In this document: positions 1 through 12,700 of the stretch, in pieces
How positions within the stretch are numbered: position 1 is the stretch's first letter
Layout of the letters: the number at the start of each line of letters is the position of its first letter
Source: Telmatactis stephensoni
Lineage: Eukaryota > Cnidaria > Anthozoa > Actiniaria > Isophelliidae
Length of the DNA stretch: 64,000 bases
Reading direction: 5' to 3'
Assembly (NCBI GenBank): GCA_029948255.1
Contig: JALIZF010001824.1
Coordinates: forward strand, 62,001 to 126,000
The notes under the pieces: generated by a model
Told to the model about the DNA's origin: nothing
Database searches by the model: none
The model's input: the letters and a program-made list of their open reading frames with translations, nothing else
Program-made: the position numbers and the translations under genes

Positions 1-209
1 CAAAATTATATCTAGATGTTTTCTGAAGGCCCACAGTGGACCTTCAACCATTTTGTGAAACGTTCTAAAATAGTGCACATCGTTTTTCTTTTTTGCTTTG
101 TACTGATGAAGTTTTGTGTGGAATAATTATAAGCCATGCATGTTCAACATGTTCCATTGTTCACATTTCATTTGATTACTTTGTTCATTTAGTGCATTTA
201 ATTTTTTAG

Positions 210-617
210 TACATACAAGTCAAAGTCAAAGATTTTTTATTGATTTGGATGACTATTTGATGGGAATCCTACAACTAGCTAGTGAATTGGTAAGGCTAAA
301 GTGTTACGATAACGCAGTGGCCCATTTTGTGGCGTATTTTATTGAAAATCTCATGTAAATAACAATTTTTTTTTTTTCAGTCACGACTTGCAGTAAACAG
401 TGTCACAGCAAAAGACTACAGTAAACCGTTACGAATAGCCTCGTTCCTGGCTGAATTGGATGCAGGATTTCGTCTGTTAAACTTGAAGAACGATTCACTA
501 AGGAAGAAGTTTGACGGACTTAAGTATGACCTCAAAAAGGTGGAAGAAGTTGTTTATGATCTTTCTATTCGTGGACTAAAACCGTCTCAAAATGACGCTG
601 ACGCTGGACAAAGCTGA
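210..617 (+). CDS. TSN: Translin, C-terminal two exons (partial gene)
   Basis: Translin binds single-stranded DNA and RNA and, with TRAX, forms the C3PO endoribonuclease that assists RNAi and tRNA maturation. Only the 3' end of the gene is here. The penultimate exon is about 210-289; the acceptor TTTTTTAG ends at 209, though AGs at 219, 225 and 231 are alternatives. It encodes FFIDLDDYLMGILQLASEL. The last exon is 381-617, after a T-rich tract ending in CAG, and encodes SRLAVNSVTAKDYSKP, then LDAGFRLLNLKNDSLRKKFD, then KKVEEVVYDLSIRG, stopping at 615-617. These match the conserved helical C-terminal half of vertebrate translin almost residue for residue. The gene enters from the left, so its start and N-terminal half lie outside the window. 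It is tail-to-tail with PPIG. Identification is firm; only the left exon boundary is uncertain. Confidence 0.93.
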
Positions 618-1177
618 GCCAGTCAGAATGTAAAATAAGCTATGGTATTACATATTGTTACAGTTGATTTTGGAATGTAAATAAAATCGATATCTTCCGT
701 AATTAGCTTCGAGTTATTCACCCAAGTAAAAACCGACATCAGTTTTCAACATTAATTTGTTTCAATCCCTTACTGGCTGATGAGGATGGCACTACTTTGT
801 TGATATTGACTGATACCATAAACCTACTCCAGCGTTTTCAAGGGATGGCTACATTGAGTAAGAAGGGTATAGTACTTGCAGTATCACTAGACAAAACCGT
901 GAAAACTCGTCAGTGGTTCCTACTACCAGCTATTTACTACAAAAATCCTTAATACTTGCACCTAAACAGTTATACATACATTAAGTTTATGTACATCTTA
1001 AAATACACGCAATTATGAAAAATTAAAATCCTAATGTCTTGGCATGATGGTCACGAAAAGAAAATGGTATTGCCTAAATGCTGTACTAGTAGGAAAAATA
1101 TACTAGATTTCAATTTGCAGTGTGACTGTCTACAGTCGTTAAGAACATGCTTCTTGCTCTAAAACTTTCACTGAAGC
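618..1177. other. Converging 3' ends of translin and PPIG
   Basis: This stretch lies between the translin stop and the PPIG stop. It is AT-rich and contains the translin AATAAA. No open reading frame of note, repeat or RNA gene is visible. The right part is presumably the PPIG 3' UTR, but I found no clear AATAAA on the minus strand to mark its end. Confidence 0.5.
680..685 (+). terminator. Poly(A) signal of translin
   Basis: A canonical AATAAA lies 62 bases past the translin stop codon, at the distance expected for 3' end formation. Between here and the PPIG stop at 1178 I see no further coding signal, so the stretch holds the two converging 3' UTRs and a short intergenic gap. Confidence 0.75.
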
Positions 1178-2458
1178 TCAATTTGAACTAGAGTCCGAGC
1201 TGGAACTATCTCGTCTTCGTCTTCCACTGCTTTTGTTGGATTTACGTTCTTTACTTTCAGAACGACGGCGTCGACCACCGGAGCTCCTGCGGCTTCTATC
1301 ACGTGATCTACTACGACTTCTTCCCTTGCCACGGTTTCTACTGCGTGAACGTCTACCCCGTGACCGACTCCTACTTCGACGACTTTTATCGCGACTACGA
1401 TCGCGAGAAATTTTCCTTTTGTTTTGCGATCTACTACGATCACGTGACTTGCTTTTTCGTCCACGCGATGTACTTTTACGATCACGTGATCCCTTATTTC
1501 TAGTCCGTGAAGTGTCCTTTCTTTCACGTGATGTACTTTTTCGTTCACGTGATCGGCTTTTTTTCTCACGAGATCGACTCTTTTTGTCCCGTGATCTGTC
1601 TTTTCTTTCATGTGATCTAGTCTTTCGTTCACGTGATGTACTCTTTTTACCACGTGAACGATCTTTTCTATCTCGTGATCTACTTTTCTGATCTGCACTT
1701 GATGCTCTTCTTTTTCTTGCGCGCCCTTTACTTGCAGATCTACTACGACTTTGTCGTTTCTTCTCAGATTCATTGGAACTTTCAGAATTGCTTTGAGGCC
1801 GGTGAGGTTTCTGTTTCTCATCTGGAGTACTTTTCGGTGCTGGTTTGTTAGTATTTCTATTAGAGTCTTGTTGATGATCTTGTATAGTTGTCTGTTCATC
1901 TTCAGTTACATGGTTTGTACTAGTATTTCCATCACCTATATAATTACTAGAGCCCGCAACATTGTTAACGGGTTTTTCTTCATCTGCTGAGGTTTGACCT
2001 TGATCTCGTTCCCATCGGCTCGCATTAGGTGCTCTTGACCGACTTTCTTCCTCTAACTGTATCCGTTCTTTCTCTTCGTTATCTTTCTCTTCGTTATCCC
2101 GTGCATTGACAGCATTTTCATTTCTATCGACTCTCTCTTCTCTGGATGCATCTCGTCTCGAATCCTTAGGACTTGACTTACGCCCCCATCTATTGGCATC
2201 ACGGCCACGACGGCGTGACGGTGATCGGGATGCGCTCCTTCCTCGTGAACGACCAGGTGACGAAAATCGCCGTCGTGCAGGCGAACGACTTCTCGAACGT
2301 GATCGACCTCGACGGAAAGACGTCCGAGGTCCATCTCGTGGTCTTCGGGGAGACCTCGGACGACGACGTCGTGGGGGTGACCGACTTTGAGATCTGGTTC
2401 TTGATCTTTGTTGACGATTTGACACTTGCTGAGACTCTGGGGGTGGTGTTCGATAGCG
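1178..2458 (-). CDS. PPIG: PPIG terminal exon, RS/RD-rich domain
   Basis: This is the last coding exon of the cyclophilin gene, 427 codons including the stop. After [10 protein letters not shown] it is low-complexity Arg/Ser/Lys/Asp, with many SR, RS and SRDRK-type units. The middle (about 1480-1700) is an imprecise tandem array of 8-10-residue units such as SRERK, SRDRK and SRGRK. Long open frames on the opposite strand and in the second minus frame here are by-products of the repetitive codons. RS domains are phosphorylated by SRPK and CLK kinases and direct speckle localisation; that is family knowledge, not visible in the DNA. Confidence 0.93.
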   Translation of the reverse strand, partial: RYRTPPPESQQVSNRQQRSRTRSQSRSPPRRRRPRSPRRPRDGPRTSFRRGRSRSRSRSPARRRFSSPGRSRGRSASRSPSRRRGRDANRWGRKSSPKDSRRDASREERVDRNENAVNARDNEEKDNEEKERIQLEEESRSRAPNASRWERDQGQTSADEEKPVNNVAGSSNYIGDGNTSTNHVTEDEQTTIQDHQQDSNRNTNKPAPKSTPDEKQKPHRPQSNSESSNESEKKRQSRSRSASKGRARKRRASSADQKSRSRDRKDRSRGKKSTSRERKTRSHERKDRSRDKKSRSREKKSRSRERKSTSRERKDTSRTRNKGSRDRKSTSRGRKSKSRDRSRSQNKRKISRDRSRDKSRRSRSRSRGRRSRSRNRGKGRSRSRSRDRSRRSSGGRRRRSESKERKSNKSSGRRRRDSSSSDSSSN

Positions 2459-5400
2459 CTAAACAAGAAAAATATTACGAGATGAGAAGGAGACACAAAT
2501 CATAGTTATATCTTGCTGGATACAGCTACTCACCATTTTCCCACGACCGCGAAGTATCCTTCCTGAACTTGAAACCTAAAGGGAGAAAGATTATATCAAT
2601 CACAATTTAATCTAAATCCGACTGGCTTTTCTATCTGTCTGACTGTGTATTTCATCTGTTTATCTATAGATTTACATCTGTGTGTCTATCGCTCTGTGTG
2701 TACATTTGTGAGTATCTACATTAGAACGGAAACTGAGAGAAGACATGGGTGACTGCAGCTAGCCAAAACGTTTTTCCATCATCATACATACCCAAATATA
2801 GTACATATATATAGTATATAGTATATAGTTTATTTTATAGTTGGTGTGATGCCACTAGGCTTTACTGATTCAATAAATGATGATGATGATGAAATAAAAC
2901 TTTTATTGGTTAGCCAGTAGAGTAGATTTCGTGTGACTGAAAACGGCACGTTCACGGCACGGTACGGTTACGGCATGAATTTCGAATGTTTTTAATAGAC
3001 AACACGGCACTGACATGGTCACGGCACGGCGCGGTCCGTTTTACACTCATACAAAAACTGTTCTATTCCTTACATAGTAAACATCTTAATAATTCAGATA
3101 TTTACTATGTATAAATATAATATACAGTATAAATAATTATTATTTTTACTCACTCTCTTGGTGCTGGACATGGGTTGAGGTGGAGCTCGATATCCAGCAG
3201 GTGATTTTTCTCGTCTAAAATGCAACAACAATTAGTGATACAACTTAGTAAAGACTGTATTGTTGTTTCCCTTGGTTTGGTAATCCCAGTGCATAGGATG
3301 CAGAGTCATTAATTCCATAGCCTCCCTCACAGATCTCCCTAGCGTCATCACACAATGTTTCACTCCCAAAGAGAAGCATTGCATGATTAATTGAAATCCA
3401 TTGACATACCTTGAAGTGGTACAATGTGCAACTGAGAAAGTTATTTATGTTACAACTTATTTCATGGCTCAAAAAGATAACAGTGTCCCTACCTCTTCTC
3501 TCGTACAGGTGATGGAGTGCGACTGCGTCTCATTAGAAATGAGCTGGTAGGGACATCAGGAATTACTTCTATAGTAACTGTAGGAATGTACAAGGGGTTG
3601 CCTGAGAATGGTGCAGGCTCATCAGTGCCATTGTTAGTTTTCTCATTGTCTTCAGATCTAGCAGAACAATGGATAGAACCTTGTTAACAAACCATCTCAT
3701 CTTCACACTATATAAGGGGAAAAGTTTAAATTACAATTTACCTGCTACCCTCTTCATCATCTTCACTTTTCTTCTTCTTTTCCTTAGAGTCTTTCTGTTT
3801 CTTTTTTTTCTTCTGTTTTCGTTTCCTTCTATCATCATCTGAAGATACACTTTCAGGCTCAGATTCCTCAGATGAACTGGCTGCTTTCTTCTTGTTTTTA
3901 TCAGCTGTTAATACAAGAATGTAGAGAATGCAGTGATTTATAAAGTTCTTGGAACAAGCATCACTTACATGTTTTAGAGATAGCTGTCTTTCATTATAGA
4001 GATCATTACACAAGCAGCTAGACTGACCACACTCTATTGTCTTTTTATATAGAATTAAATTTGTGAGCATAATTATTGTAATAATTCAGACACTAGCAAA
4101 TGGGATTTGTCATCTATCTCACAGATAGATGACCAAATGCTCACCTTAGAAATATATGTCCGGGCTTTGTAAATGATAATAACTACCTAAAGCACCATCA
4201 CAATGCTATAATTCAGCAAAGATCAGTGTCTGCCTTCACTACATCTACTTAAATGTACATCAATTCATATGCAATTAATATGGACAGCACCACTTCATGT
4301 ACCTTTATATTTAGGAATCAGTTCTCCACAGTTTTCTATCTTGATATCAGCAAGAGGACGGCTCTTGTCATTAGTTGGCTGGTTTTCTATGTCAGATATG
4401 AGCTCTGATCCAAGAATGACATGACCAAATACTACATGGATGCTGAAAGATAAGGACTGGTTTCAGACAGACATATTTTAACAGACAGCTAGAGATACAG
4501 ACAGACAGACAGACAGACAGAGCAAAAAATAGGGACAGACAGACACAGAGACAATGGATAGCTACTGTAGGTAGACAGAAAAGAGATGTCATGAACTTCA
4601 ATACTTACCCATTTAGATGGGGAGCAGGTTGAGTTGTTCTACGAAAAAATAAAGAAAACTTAGCCATTTTGGAAATATAGTTCATCACAAGACTACCCAA
4701 AGAAGCAACAAAACTAATCTACACATAAGATTTTATGAAATTCTTACATGAAAAACTGTGATCCATTAGTATTTGGTCCTCTATTAGCCATGGATAATAA
4801 CATTGGTCTGTCATGTTTTAGATCAAGACATTCATCTATAAAGAGAACAACAATAAAAGTCAGTAATTTTAAGATCATTATTCACTCAAAAAATACATAA
4901 ATGCATTGGCTGCAATCTAGCTGATCAAAATAACCTCTTACAAAGAAACACTGAAGTTATTTTTAGAAATTACAGAGAATGATGGTTAATTGAATGTCAA
5001 CATGACTGACTCTTACAAAGTCTGATAACAAAAAATATATTATGACGATGATGTTCTATAATATGGACACCTCAATATTACAGACATGATGATGATGATG
5101 ATGGTTAATCTTACCATTAAAAGTCCCACCATAGATTGATTCTCCACCAGTTCCATTTCCTGTAAGGATAAACAAGTCAATACTAAGTACACCGTGTATT
5201 ATCATATACATACATATATTTTTGATTCAGGACAAGGTGATAAGGACAAACCTGCAGTAAAATCTCCTCCTTGAATCATGAAATCTTTGACTACTCTGTG
5301 AAATGGACAGCCCTTATAATGAAGATGTTTTCCTGTCACCTTCCCAACACCTGCTTCACCTGAAAGGAAACATTTGAAATACTTAGGGTGACCTTCAATT

Positions 5401-6591
5401 TTCAAGTGTTTCTCAATCCATGCATATCATATATTTATTATATCATTATATTGTAAATTCTAGTTTTTCAATTTTTTTATTGCCAATCAAATCATTTTCT
5501 AAAAGTATATCTATTATTTATCTGAAATTATAAAATCCCTGATACACGTAGCTTCTTTACAAGAGATTCAAAAACCTGTTTTAGATTGTTTCTTCAGATT
5601 TCTTTCAGCATGTATTGTAAATGGAAAAAATAAAAAAATTAAAAATAAAAACAGGAAACAGAGTGAAAAGAGTACCTTGCAGGCTCGTTAAAAAATTGAC
5701 AGGGGGCTTATTTGAAAATTGGAAATATATATGATCAAATAAAACATACAATTTTTATTCTTAAACAAAACTATAATCTACAACAGGCTAGATTTGTGGA
5801 ATACAGGTCAAGGTCATAACACTTTCTAGTCATAGAAGATGGTCAAGGGGAGAAAGCTTCAAGACAATATGGATTTGGTTTGATTCTTACCTGTGCACAA
5901 AGATCTGAAGTTTTCACATGTTTTTGGACAGAGGTCAGCAAAGAGCTCAAAGATAATTCTTCCAGCTGAAATAATGGATTCAATAATGAAATATGGATCT
6001 AAGCTTCTTACAAAACTGTATGTTATTTGTGAAACAACAACCAGCTGAAGCACAAATGCAATGTATTAATCCTGGAACAAACTTTAAAAACCTCAGCCAT
6101 GTAAAACTAGCATCTTCCCATGGATTATAGAGAAAGTTGGATTGAATGAATCAACTTCATGCAAGTCTAATTAAGTTTATTCACATGCAGACAAAAAACT
6201 TTTCACTGACATATTTGAACATTAACACGTTTAGTGATACTTCAATCACGACATTGTAGCTAATACCAAATTAATGAAATGTTTTGAAGTCTAATACAGT
6301 AATTCTACCCTAAAGTAATCAAGACAAGATGGACAAGCTTAGGGTCGCAACGCGGTGTTACAACAAGAAAAAAACCCGGCAACATGGACGCAAATGATAG
6401 ACAGCTGCTTTCAATCAAAGAAATTACGCAAACATTATCCAATAATACACCAATTAACGACCTGTTTTGAAGTAGCAAAAGTAAGAATGATGACAGTATG
6501 GTAGATTCCTTGTAAATTTACCTTTTTCGCCGTTAACAGAGACATCAAAAAAGCACCGTGGTCTATAACCCTTTGCTTTGGGAACCGCCAT
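1178..6591 (-). CDS. PPIG: Peptidyl-prolyl isomerase G (nuclear SR-cyclophilin), complete
   Basis: PPIG is a nuclear-speckle cyclophilin that isomerises Xaa-Pro bonds and binds splicing factors and the RNA polymerase II tail through its RS region. Exons (minus strand, first to last): 6522-6591, 5891-5965, 5252-5359, 5115-5159, 4748-4835, 4609-4638, 4303-4442, 3742-3904, 3493-3657, 3154-3214, 2534-2575, 1178-2458. Phases agree throughout and give 755 aa; human PPIG, from memory, is 754. The isomerase domain spans about residues 8-175, with the cyclophilin pocket residues R70, F75, M76, Q78, A116, F128 and H141. His136 replaces the usual Trp, as in the PPIG/NKTR subfamily. A Lys/Glu stretch follows (about 190-240), then the PPIG/NKTR signature [12 protein letters not shown]...RYRTP, then about 400 residues of RS/RD/KS repeats. 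NKTR is the alternative, but length favours PPIG. Confidence 0.95.
2938..3060. repeat. ACGGCACGG-rich dispersed repeat
   Basis: Several CACGGCACGG and ACGGTTACGG units in a PPIG intron. It is related to the tandem block at 53400-53800 and to single copies near 18348 and 60650, all sharing the order TACGG-rich, then AATTT(C/T)GAATRTTTTT, then ATAGACA. Its ends are not defined. Confidence 0.6.
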
Positions 6592-6784
6592 CTTGGATTA
6601 CACAGTGTACATGGCATGATGGGATTCTTTACTCATGGGGATATCCGCTATATATTCACTGCAGGCTCAGACAGGACAAAAATAGAAAAACAGTCAGGAA
6701 ATCGTAGAAATTACATTGAAATGTTTTAGCTTTTTAATTTGAAATAAAACTACCATGAAGTGAATCTGAATTGATAGAAAAACT
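6592..6784. promoter_or_regulatory. Shared divergent promoter of PPIG and VPS16
   Basis: Only 193 bases separate the PPIG start codon (minus strand, 6591) from the VPS16 start codon (plus strand, 6785). Both 5' UTRs and the core promoters must lie here, or one of the genes has an upstream non-coding exon. There is no strong TATA box; the sequence is mildly AT-rich. A compact head-to-head pair of housekeeping genes suggests one bidirectional promoter, which is inference. Confidence 0.6.
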
Positions 6785-9700
6785 ATGGCACATTTCACAG
6801 GTGACTGGACACCGCTTGGCGATGTTTTCTACAGGTAAACCACTTGTCATGTGACTTGGACGTTTACTATCAGTTTTCAAAGTTCCAACATGGAATAATT
6901 GAATTATTTAGATGTTGATTTTTTGATTTACACGTGCTTGATTAACAGGTTTGTTTTTTGCATGTGTTTTGTTTATACCCCAGGGGATCGGAGAAATCGC
7001 TAAGACCATCACAAGTTGATAGTTCAGACAAATGCATACCTTGATTTCATAACGGTTAATTCATTTGCTATGATTGCTTACAACAGTTGGTGCAGAACTT
7101 TATGTACAACGACGAGAAATTGCTACATTTTGTGTCTTTTCTGTGACCCCCCTTTTTGTGGAGACTTAAATTTCTACACCCATCTATCCACTCCCCTCCC
7201 CTCCCCCTCTAATAGATGCCCCCTTTAATAAATGCCCCCTTCCTTTCCTTCCTTCAGTAAACCAAATGGGCCCTAAGTATACTCTAAAGGGCCATTTTGT
7301 TGCCCAACAAGAGTGGCCATTTGAAATGGCAATTTTATTGTGATTTCAGTATGATAGATCACAGGCAAAATATTGGCGCAAATTTGAACATGCTCAAACT
7401 TTAGTGCAACTATGCTGTGATTTTACCAAAATTCTGATGTAACTATCTCCTGGGGAAACGATTATGCTTAGACAGTAAGAGGAAGTATGCATATATTTTT
7501 TGCAATTGCTATTCAAATTGCTACACTTGTTGTGCAACAAAATCACTCATGTCAACAGCCATTAACTGGCCCGTACAACAATGATTTTTGAACATCAGCT
7601 TAGAAAGAAGATAATAATTCTTGGAGAGAAATGACTGTTCTTGCAGAGCAACAACTGCATGTTTTTTATATATATTTCTACAATGAAAAATCAAATTTTG
7701 AAATAAATGCCCTTCTCTAGTAAATATTCCCCTTTAGAGCTCAACATTTTAATAAATGCCCAGGGCATCTATTGAAATATTCAGTAATATATATATGATT
7801 CATCAGATCTATACAAATGTTTGATTGATTAATAACAATCCTGTATTGTTCTTAAAGGAAAATTGAACTCTATAGTATGGGATGGAAAGATGTAGTGGAC
7901 TTGAGAAACTTTACTGTTGCTGCTGCACCATATGGGGGACCTATAGGTAACTATAAGTGTGCTTGTATATTGTATTTATACTGTAAGCATGCAGTTATTG
8001 AAACATTTTCTCTTACCATTCACAGCTTTGATGCCTGGTAATGCAAGCTCAGCCATAAGTAAGCCTATTATCTATATGTATTCATCTGCTGGAAAAGAGC
8101 TGGCATCATTTAGAGTAAGTATCTAGAACACTGCAACAAGTAAGGTACAGTAGAAATATGAAAAAGTCTATGCCATACAATGTCTATATATAAGTATTCT
8201 GATTGGTCAATCTATGGTTTTGTTTTTCCAATTAAGAGACTTTAAGGATATAGCACTGCAAAGATTTTTTCACAGTTATTTGAAAGCTGCTCTGATGTAT
8301 GCATGTAGTTGAACTCAGAGTTTTTCAGAAACAGTGCTTTCATCAAGCTTTGAAGAAGAATGCCAATCAGATGTAAAGTAATTACCATTTAGTGAGATGA
8401 AAGAGGCAAATCCTGCCATTCATGTTTCTTCTCCATCCTCTCCCTACTAGTGAACTGTTAACATTTTCCCATCAATTTAACAACTTTGTCTAGTTGCCAT
8501 TTTGGATATAGAAAACAGGGTCCCTACATGCATGCCAAGACATAGAATCACAATGCACTAGGCCTAGTATTTACTGGTGTAATATGATTTTTTGCAGTGG
8601 GATGGGGGACCTATTATACAAGTTGACTGGTCAGCCAATGAAGACTTACTGTGTATATCTACTGATGGAAGTGTTTCTATGTATGATATTCATGGCTTAT
8701 ATCAAAGAACATTCAGCATGGGACAGGTAATTGGACTGATATAATAATGATAATAATATTTGGGGAGCTTATCATTGACATCACAGCCTAGAAGCTGAAT
8801 TACAAAGATACAGCTCAATATGGTTGGGTTGAAGGTCTGTAAATGGTAACAATATGCTGCTACCGTACAACCCATATTTGAACACAGAGCCTAGCTCAAG
8901 ATTAAAACAGTCTGTGTTGGTGGAAAACTGGAGTACCCTGCAAGAGAAAAACCCTTGGCTTGTGGGAAGGGAGAGACCATCCAACTCAACTTGCATTCAT
9001 TCTAGTGACCAAACTGGGACTCTAACCCAGACCACACCAGTGAGAGGCTAGTAACGAACCCCTACACCACCCTTGCCACTATAGTACCATTGTGAAGTGC
9101 ATGCATAAAAACATTTTGACTTAATAGCAGTTCTTACTTAGCTTTTGTTACATAATGGCAGTCTTCAAAGTACACAATCTTTATACAGTGTATGTCAATG
9201 TAATTTTCCTGCATTCATTTCTTAGTTATTTAGCAATGCCCTACATCACTTACTTTGTAGCTTCTTATGCTCCTGTATTTTCATTTCGAAATGTATTTTG
9301 TTCATTGTGAGTTAACTTTTTAGGATGCCAAGGAGTCCAAAGTCATAGACAGTAAAGTGTTTCGCAGCATTGCAGGCACTGGCATAGCTATCCTAACTGG
9401 CAACTACCATTTCTTTTCTATCAATAATGTTAATGAAGTTAGGAGCAGAAAATTTGTTGATCCACCAAGTAAGTATCTTAATGTGAAGATAGCTTTGGTA
9501 GCTTTTTGAAGAATAACAATTTTTCATTATTTAATATCTTAATTCATTTCTGATTTAGAACCACAGTGTCTGCACATTTTTTATGTCCTTAATTTTCATA
9601 AAATATTCTTTTAGATCTGAATGCTCCACCCACTAGTTGGGTTGTCATCCCAGAAGAAAGAGGTTCCCAGGCACTTGTAGCAATTGACAGTCAGTTATAC

Positions 9701-12700
9701 TTGATTGATACTGGTCAATGTACACAACAGGTTAGCATGGATCAGTCAAGCAGCCAGCAACATGAATTCCTTGGGTCTGCTCAAACATATATTAGTATTA
9801 CTGATTTGTAAATCAGACTCCAAAATATGCTGATGCCCAGACATTTCATCGAAATTTCTAACTCATGCATTTACTTATTTGATGTGAAGATTCATCCTTT
9901 ATCCTTTAAGATATGAGTTATGTTGATGAGACACTTTTTATTTACTGATTTCATATATGTTCTTTGCAGTATCCTTCATTTAGAGACCCTGTTAACTCAA
10001 TTATTGAGATGGCATTGTCTTGTAATGGTTCATATCTTGCCATGTTTACAGACACAGGACTTGTGTGGATTGGTTCATCAGATGTGCAGGTAATTCACAT
10101 TCTAGAATTCTTTTAGTAAGGCTTCTATTATAGCAATTCAAACTGGTTTTATCTTCCACAGAAAGTGTATTGTGAGGTTTCAACACAATGTTATTCAAGA
10201 CCAAAACAGCTCTCTTGGTAAGAAATATAAAGATCTTGTACAATATTTTAGCAAATATGTTCAGAATTCAGAGCTTAGTAATAAAGTTTCATCAGATGAT
10301 AAGCAGCCCAGGTTTAGGTTGATATTGGTGACCAAAAGGAAAGAGCTTACTTGCAGGATTATGATCAAAACAATATAAAATACTAGAACATGATATTTAT
10401 TGATATGTTTTAGGTGTAGTACAGGAGCTGTGATTTGTTACTGGGATGACTACTTAGATGTAATTGGACCAACTACAGATGTAACTAAATATCCTTTACA
10501 TACTGCCCTACTATCAATACCATCACAATCACCATTACACTAGGGAAGCAAGGGTGGCTAAGCAGTAAAGCACCGATCTGTCACTACTGTGGTCCTGTGT
10601 TCAATTCCTGGACAGGGCAACACAAGTGACTTGAGTTTGTTAGTTCATTCTCTCCCTTGCCACGAGGGTTTTTCTCCAGGGTTCTCCGGTTTTCCTCCCT
10701 CCGTAAAAATCAAATGTGAAGCTGAGAGCTTGTATGGCTTAAACAGTTAATGTAGTGGTAGTGTGTGTGAGTGTAGTGCCCCAATTAGTGCGAAAGCGCT
10801 AGAACGACATTGGACACTTAATTTAACAATTATTATTTATTTTATTACTATTTCCACCAGCAGCTTCCACTATCATTACCACCGCAACCTTTCCACTGCC
10901 ACTACCACCATCACAGCACTATCATTACAGCTACCAAACCTATTGTTGCCTCTGCATTGCACATCTATCACTACCATCACTACCAGACCTACCACCACCG
11001 CCACTGCCACTACCACCATCACCCACCACCACTACCACCTTCCACTGACCACTATTGAAACCACAACCACTCCCACAACCACTTCCATCACACCTATTAC
11101 TATCTTCACCAATGGCTACCACCACTGAAACTAAACCTATTATCACTACCACCATTACCAGCAGATACCACTACCACCACCACAATTACTAACACCATTT
11201 GCATCTCACATCATGACAACTAACACCACAACCCCCATGAAGACAAACAATGACCATAACTATATGTACTACTATAACAGTTCAGTTCTCCATCAAATTC
11301 TGGCATTGTCTTGTTTTGTACACTTTCTTTCTGGTTGATTTTCTTGACTGTTAACATGTATGTTATGGACAGCGAAGTCTATCTTGTACAAGAAATTGAC
11401 AGTGTTCGAATTATTGGTAATGAAACACACGAGCTACTACAGAAAGTACCAAGTAAGATTTTTTAAGTTCTGTTGGCTTGGTCTTACGGTCGCCTTGAAC
11501 ATTATACCAATTTCTTTATTCTCCAGCCCCTGTTGAGAATGTATTCAAGATTGGCTCACTTGAACCAGGTGCAATGTTGTATGATGCTTCAAAAGAGTTT
11601 GAGGTGAGTTTATATTATCTTTTCGAATGTCTTCTTCATATTTTCACCGTCTTTCATTGACATTTGTCATTTTTGCAACAGAAAAAAAGCGCCCGTGCAG
11701 ATGAATATGTTAGAATGATAAAAGACAAGCTGACTGAGGCCGTAGAGCAGTGCATACAGGCTGCTAGTGCAGAATTTGAACCGTCTTTGCAGAGAAGCCT
11801 TCTACGGGTGAGCTTAAATATGTTTTTCATTATGTAAAATACAGTTTTGGCGCGAAGATACGAAATTTAAAAATATGCTTCAGTTTGGAATTTCATTTGT
11901 GGTGAACCGACCACGCCCTTCAGGCATGTTTTGCAGCGTTTTCAGTTTAAGTTTAGGTACCGACTTCAAGAAGATAAGAGCCAATTCAAACATTTGTTCG
12001 TCTGATAAAACCAAACAGTTTATACAACCGCAATATATTTATGTTTTAGGCCGCGTCGCTAGGGAAAAGTTTTCTGACTGATTTCCATCCTAAGCCGTTT
12101 GTCACCATGTGTCAGAGTCTACGAGTTCTGAACGCTGTTCGTGAATATACAGTAGGAATACCATTAACATTTACACAGTATCCTTTGAAAGCAGTTATCC
12201 ATTACTAGCTATCTATCTTGTTACAATAGATTGTTTTAGCATGTTGCGTTGTTTTGTTCCCTAACTCAACGTTTCTTCCTCAAGACTTCAGCAAATGTCA
12301 ATACGAGTGTTGATTGATAGGTAGGTTGAACTGAAACTGTCTTGGTGTACATTGGCATTAACATTTCACGTGATTTGTAAGATACTAGTTTCAGCTCTTC
12401 AAGCAGTGCTCCATAATTTTTGTTTCCATATTTCATTTTTTCATGTCATTATGTTTTAGGTTAGTTCTGCGTCGCCATTACTGTTTAGCCATCAGAGTTT
12501 GCGATTACCTTAAGATTCCTAAAGCTGAGGGTGCAAGCCGTATTCTAGGACACTGGGCTTGTTATAAGGTATAACACACGGTACTCTATGTCTACTTAAC
12601 AAATAGAGTCCATTTTTCCGTGCGTCTGTACTCTAATAGATGCACGGATGACGTCAAAATATGGTGAGAACAAAACCGTACACCACGAGAGACTTCGAAT

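Larger units (their letters stand above)
10489..11348 (+). other. VPS16: VPS16 intron 9, U12-type with AT donor
   Basis: The donor is ATATCCTTT, a perfect minor-spliceosome 5' site, directly after ...GAT GTA ACT AA. Two 3' ends keep the frame. A classical AC end at 11348 (TTCTTGAC) adds three residues relative to human VPS16. An unusual AT end at 11357 aligns without a gap and places TTCTTGAC as branch site 10 bases upstream. The intron carries a tRNA-derived SINE and a long ACC-rich simple repeat. No U2-type donor and acceptor pair that I tried keeps the frame. Confidence 0.72.

Noticed and set aside
1168..1899. A 243-codon minus-strand frame and a 152-codon plus-strand frame over the PPIG RS region
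   Set aside because: They are alternate readings of the repetitive RS codons. The +1 frame is His/Val-rich and the plus frame Leu/Arg-rich, with no start context or splice partners.
9003..9078. A possible functional tRNA gene on the minus strand
   Set aside because: Boxes A and B are present but the stems do not pair well and a SINE body follows; treated as a SINE head.
10763..11155. Thr/Pro-rich and Gly/Val-rich frames
   Set aside because: Translations of the ACC simple repeat inside a VPS16 intron.
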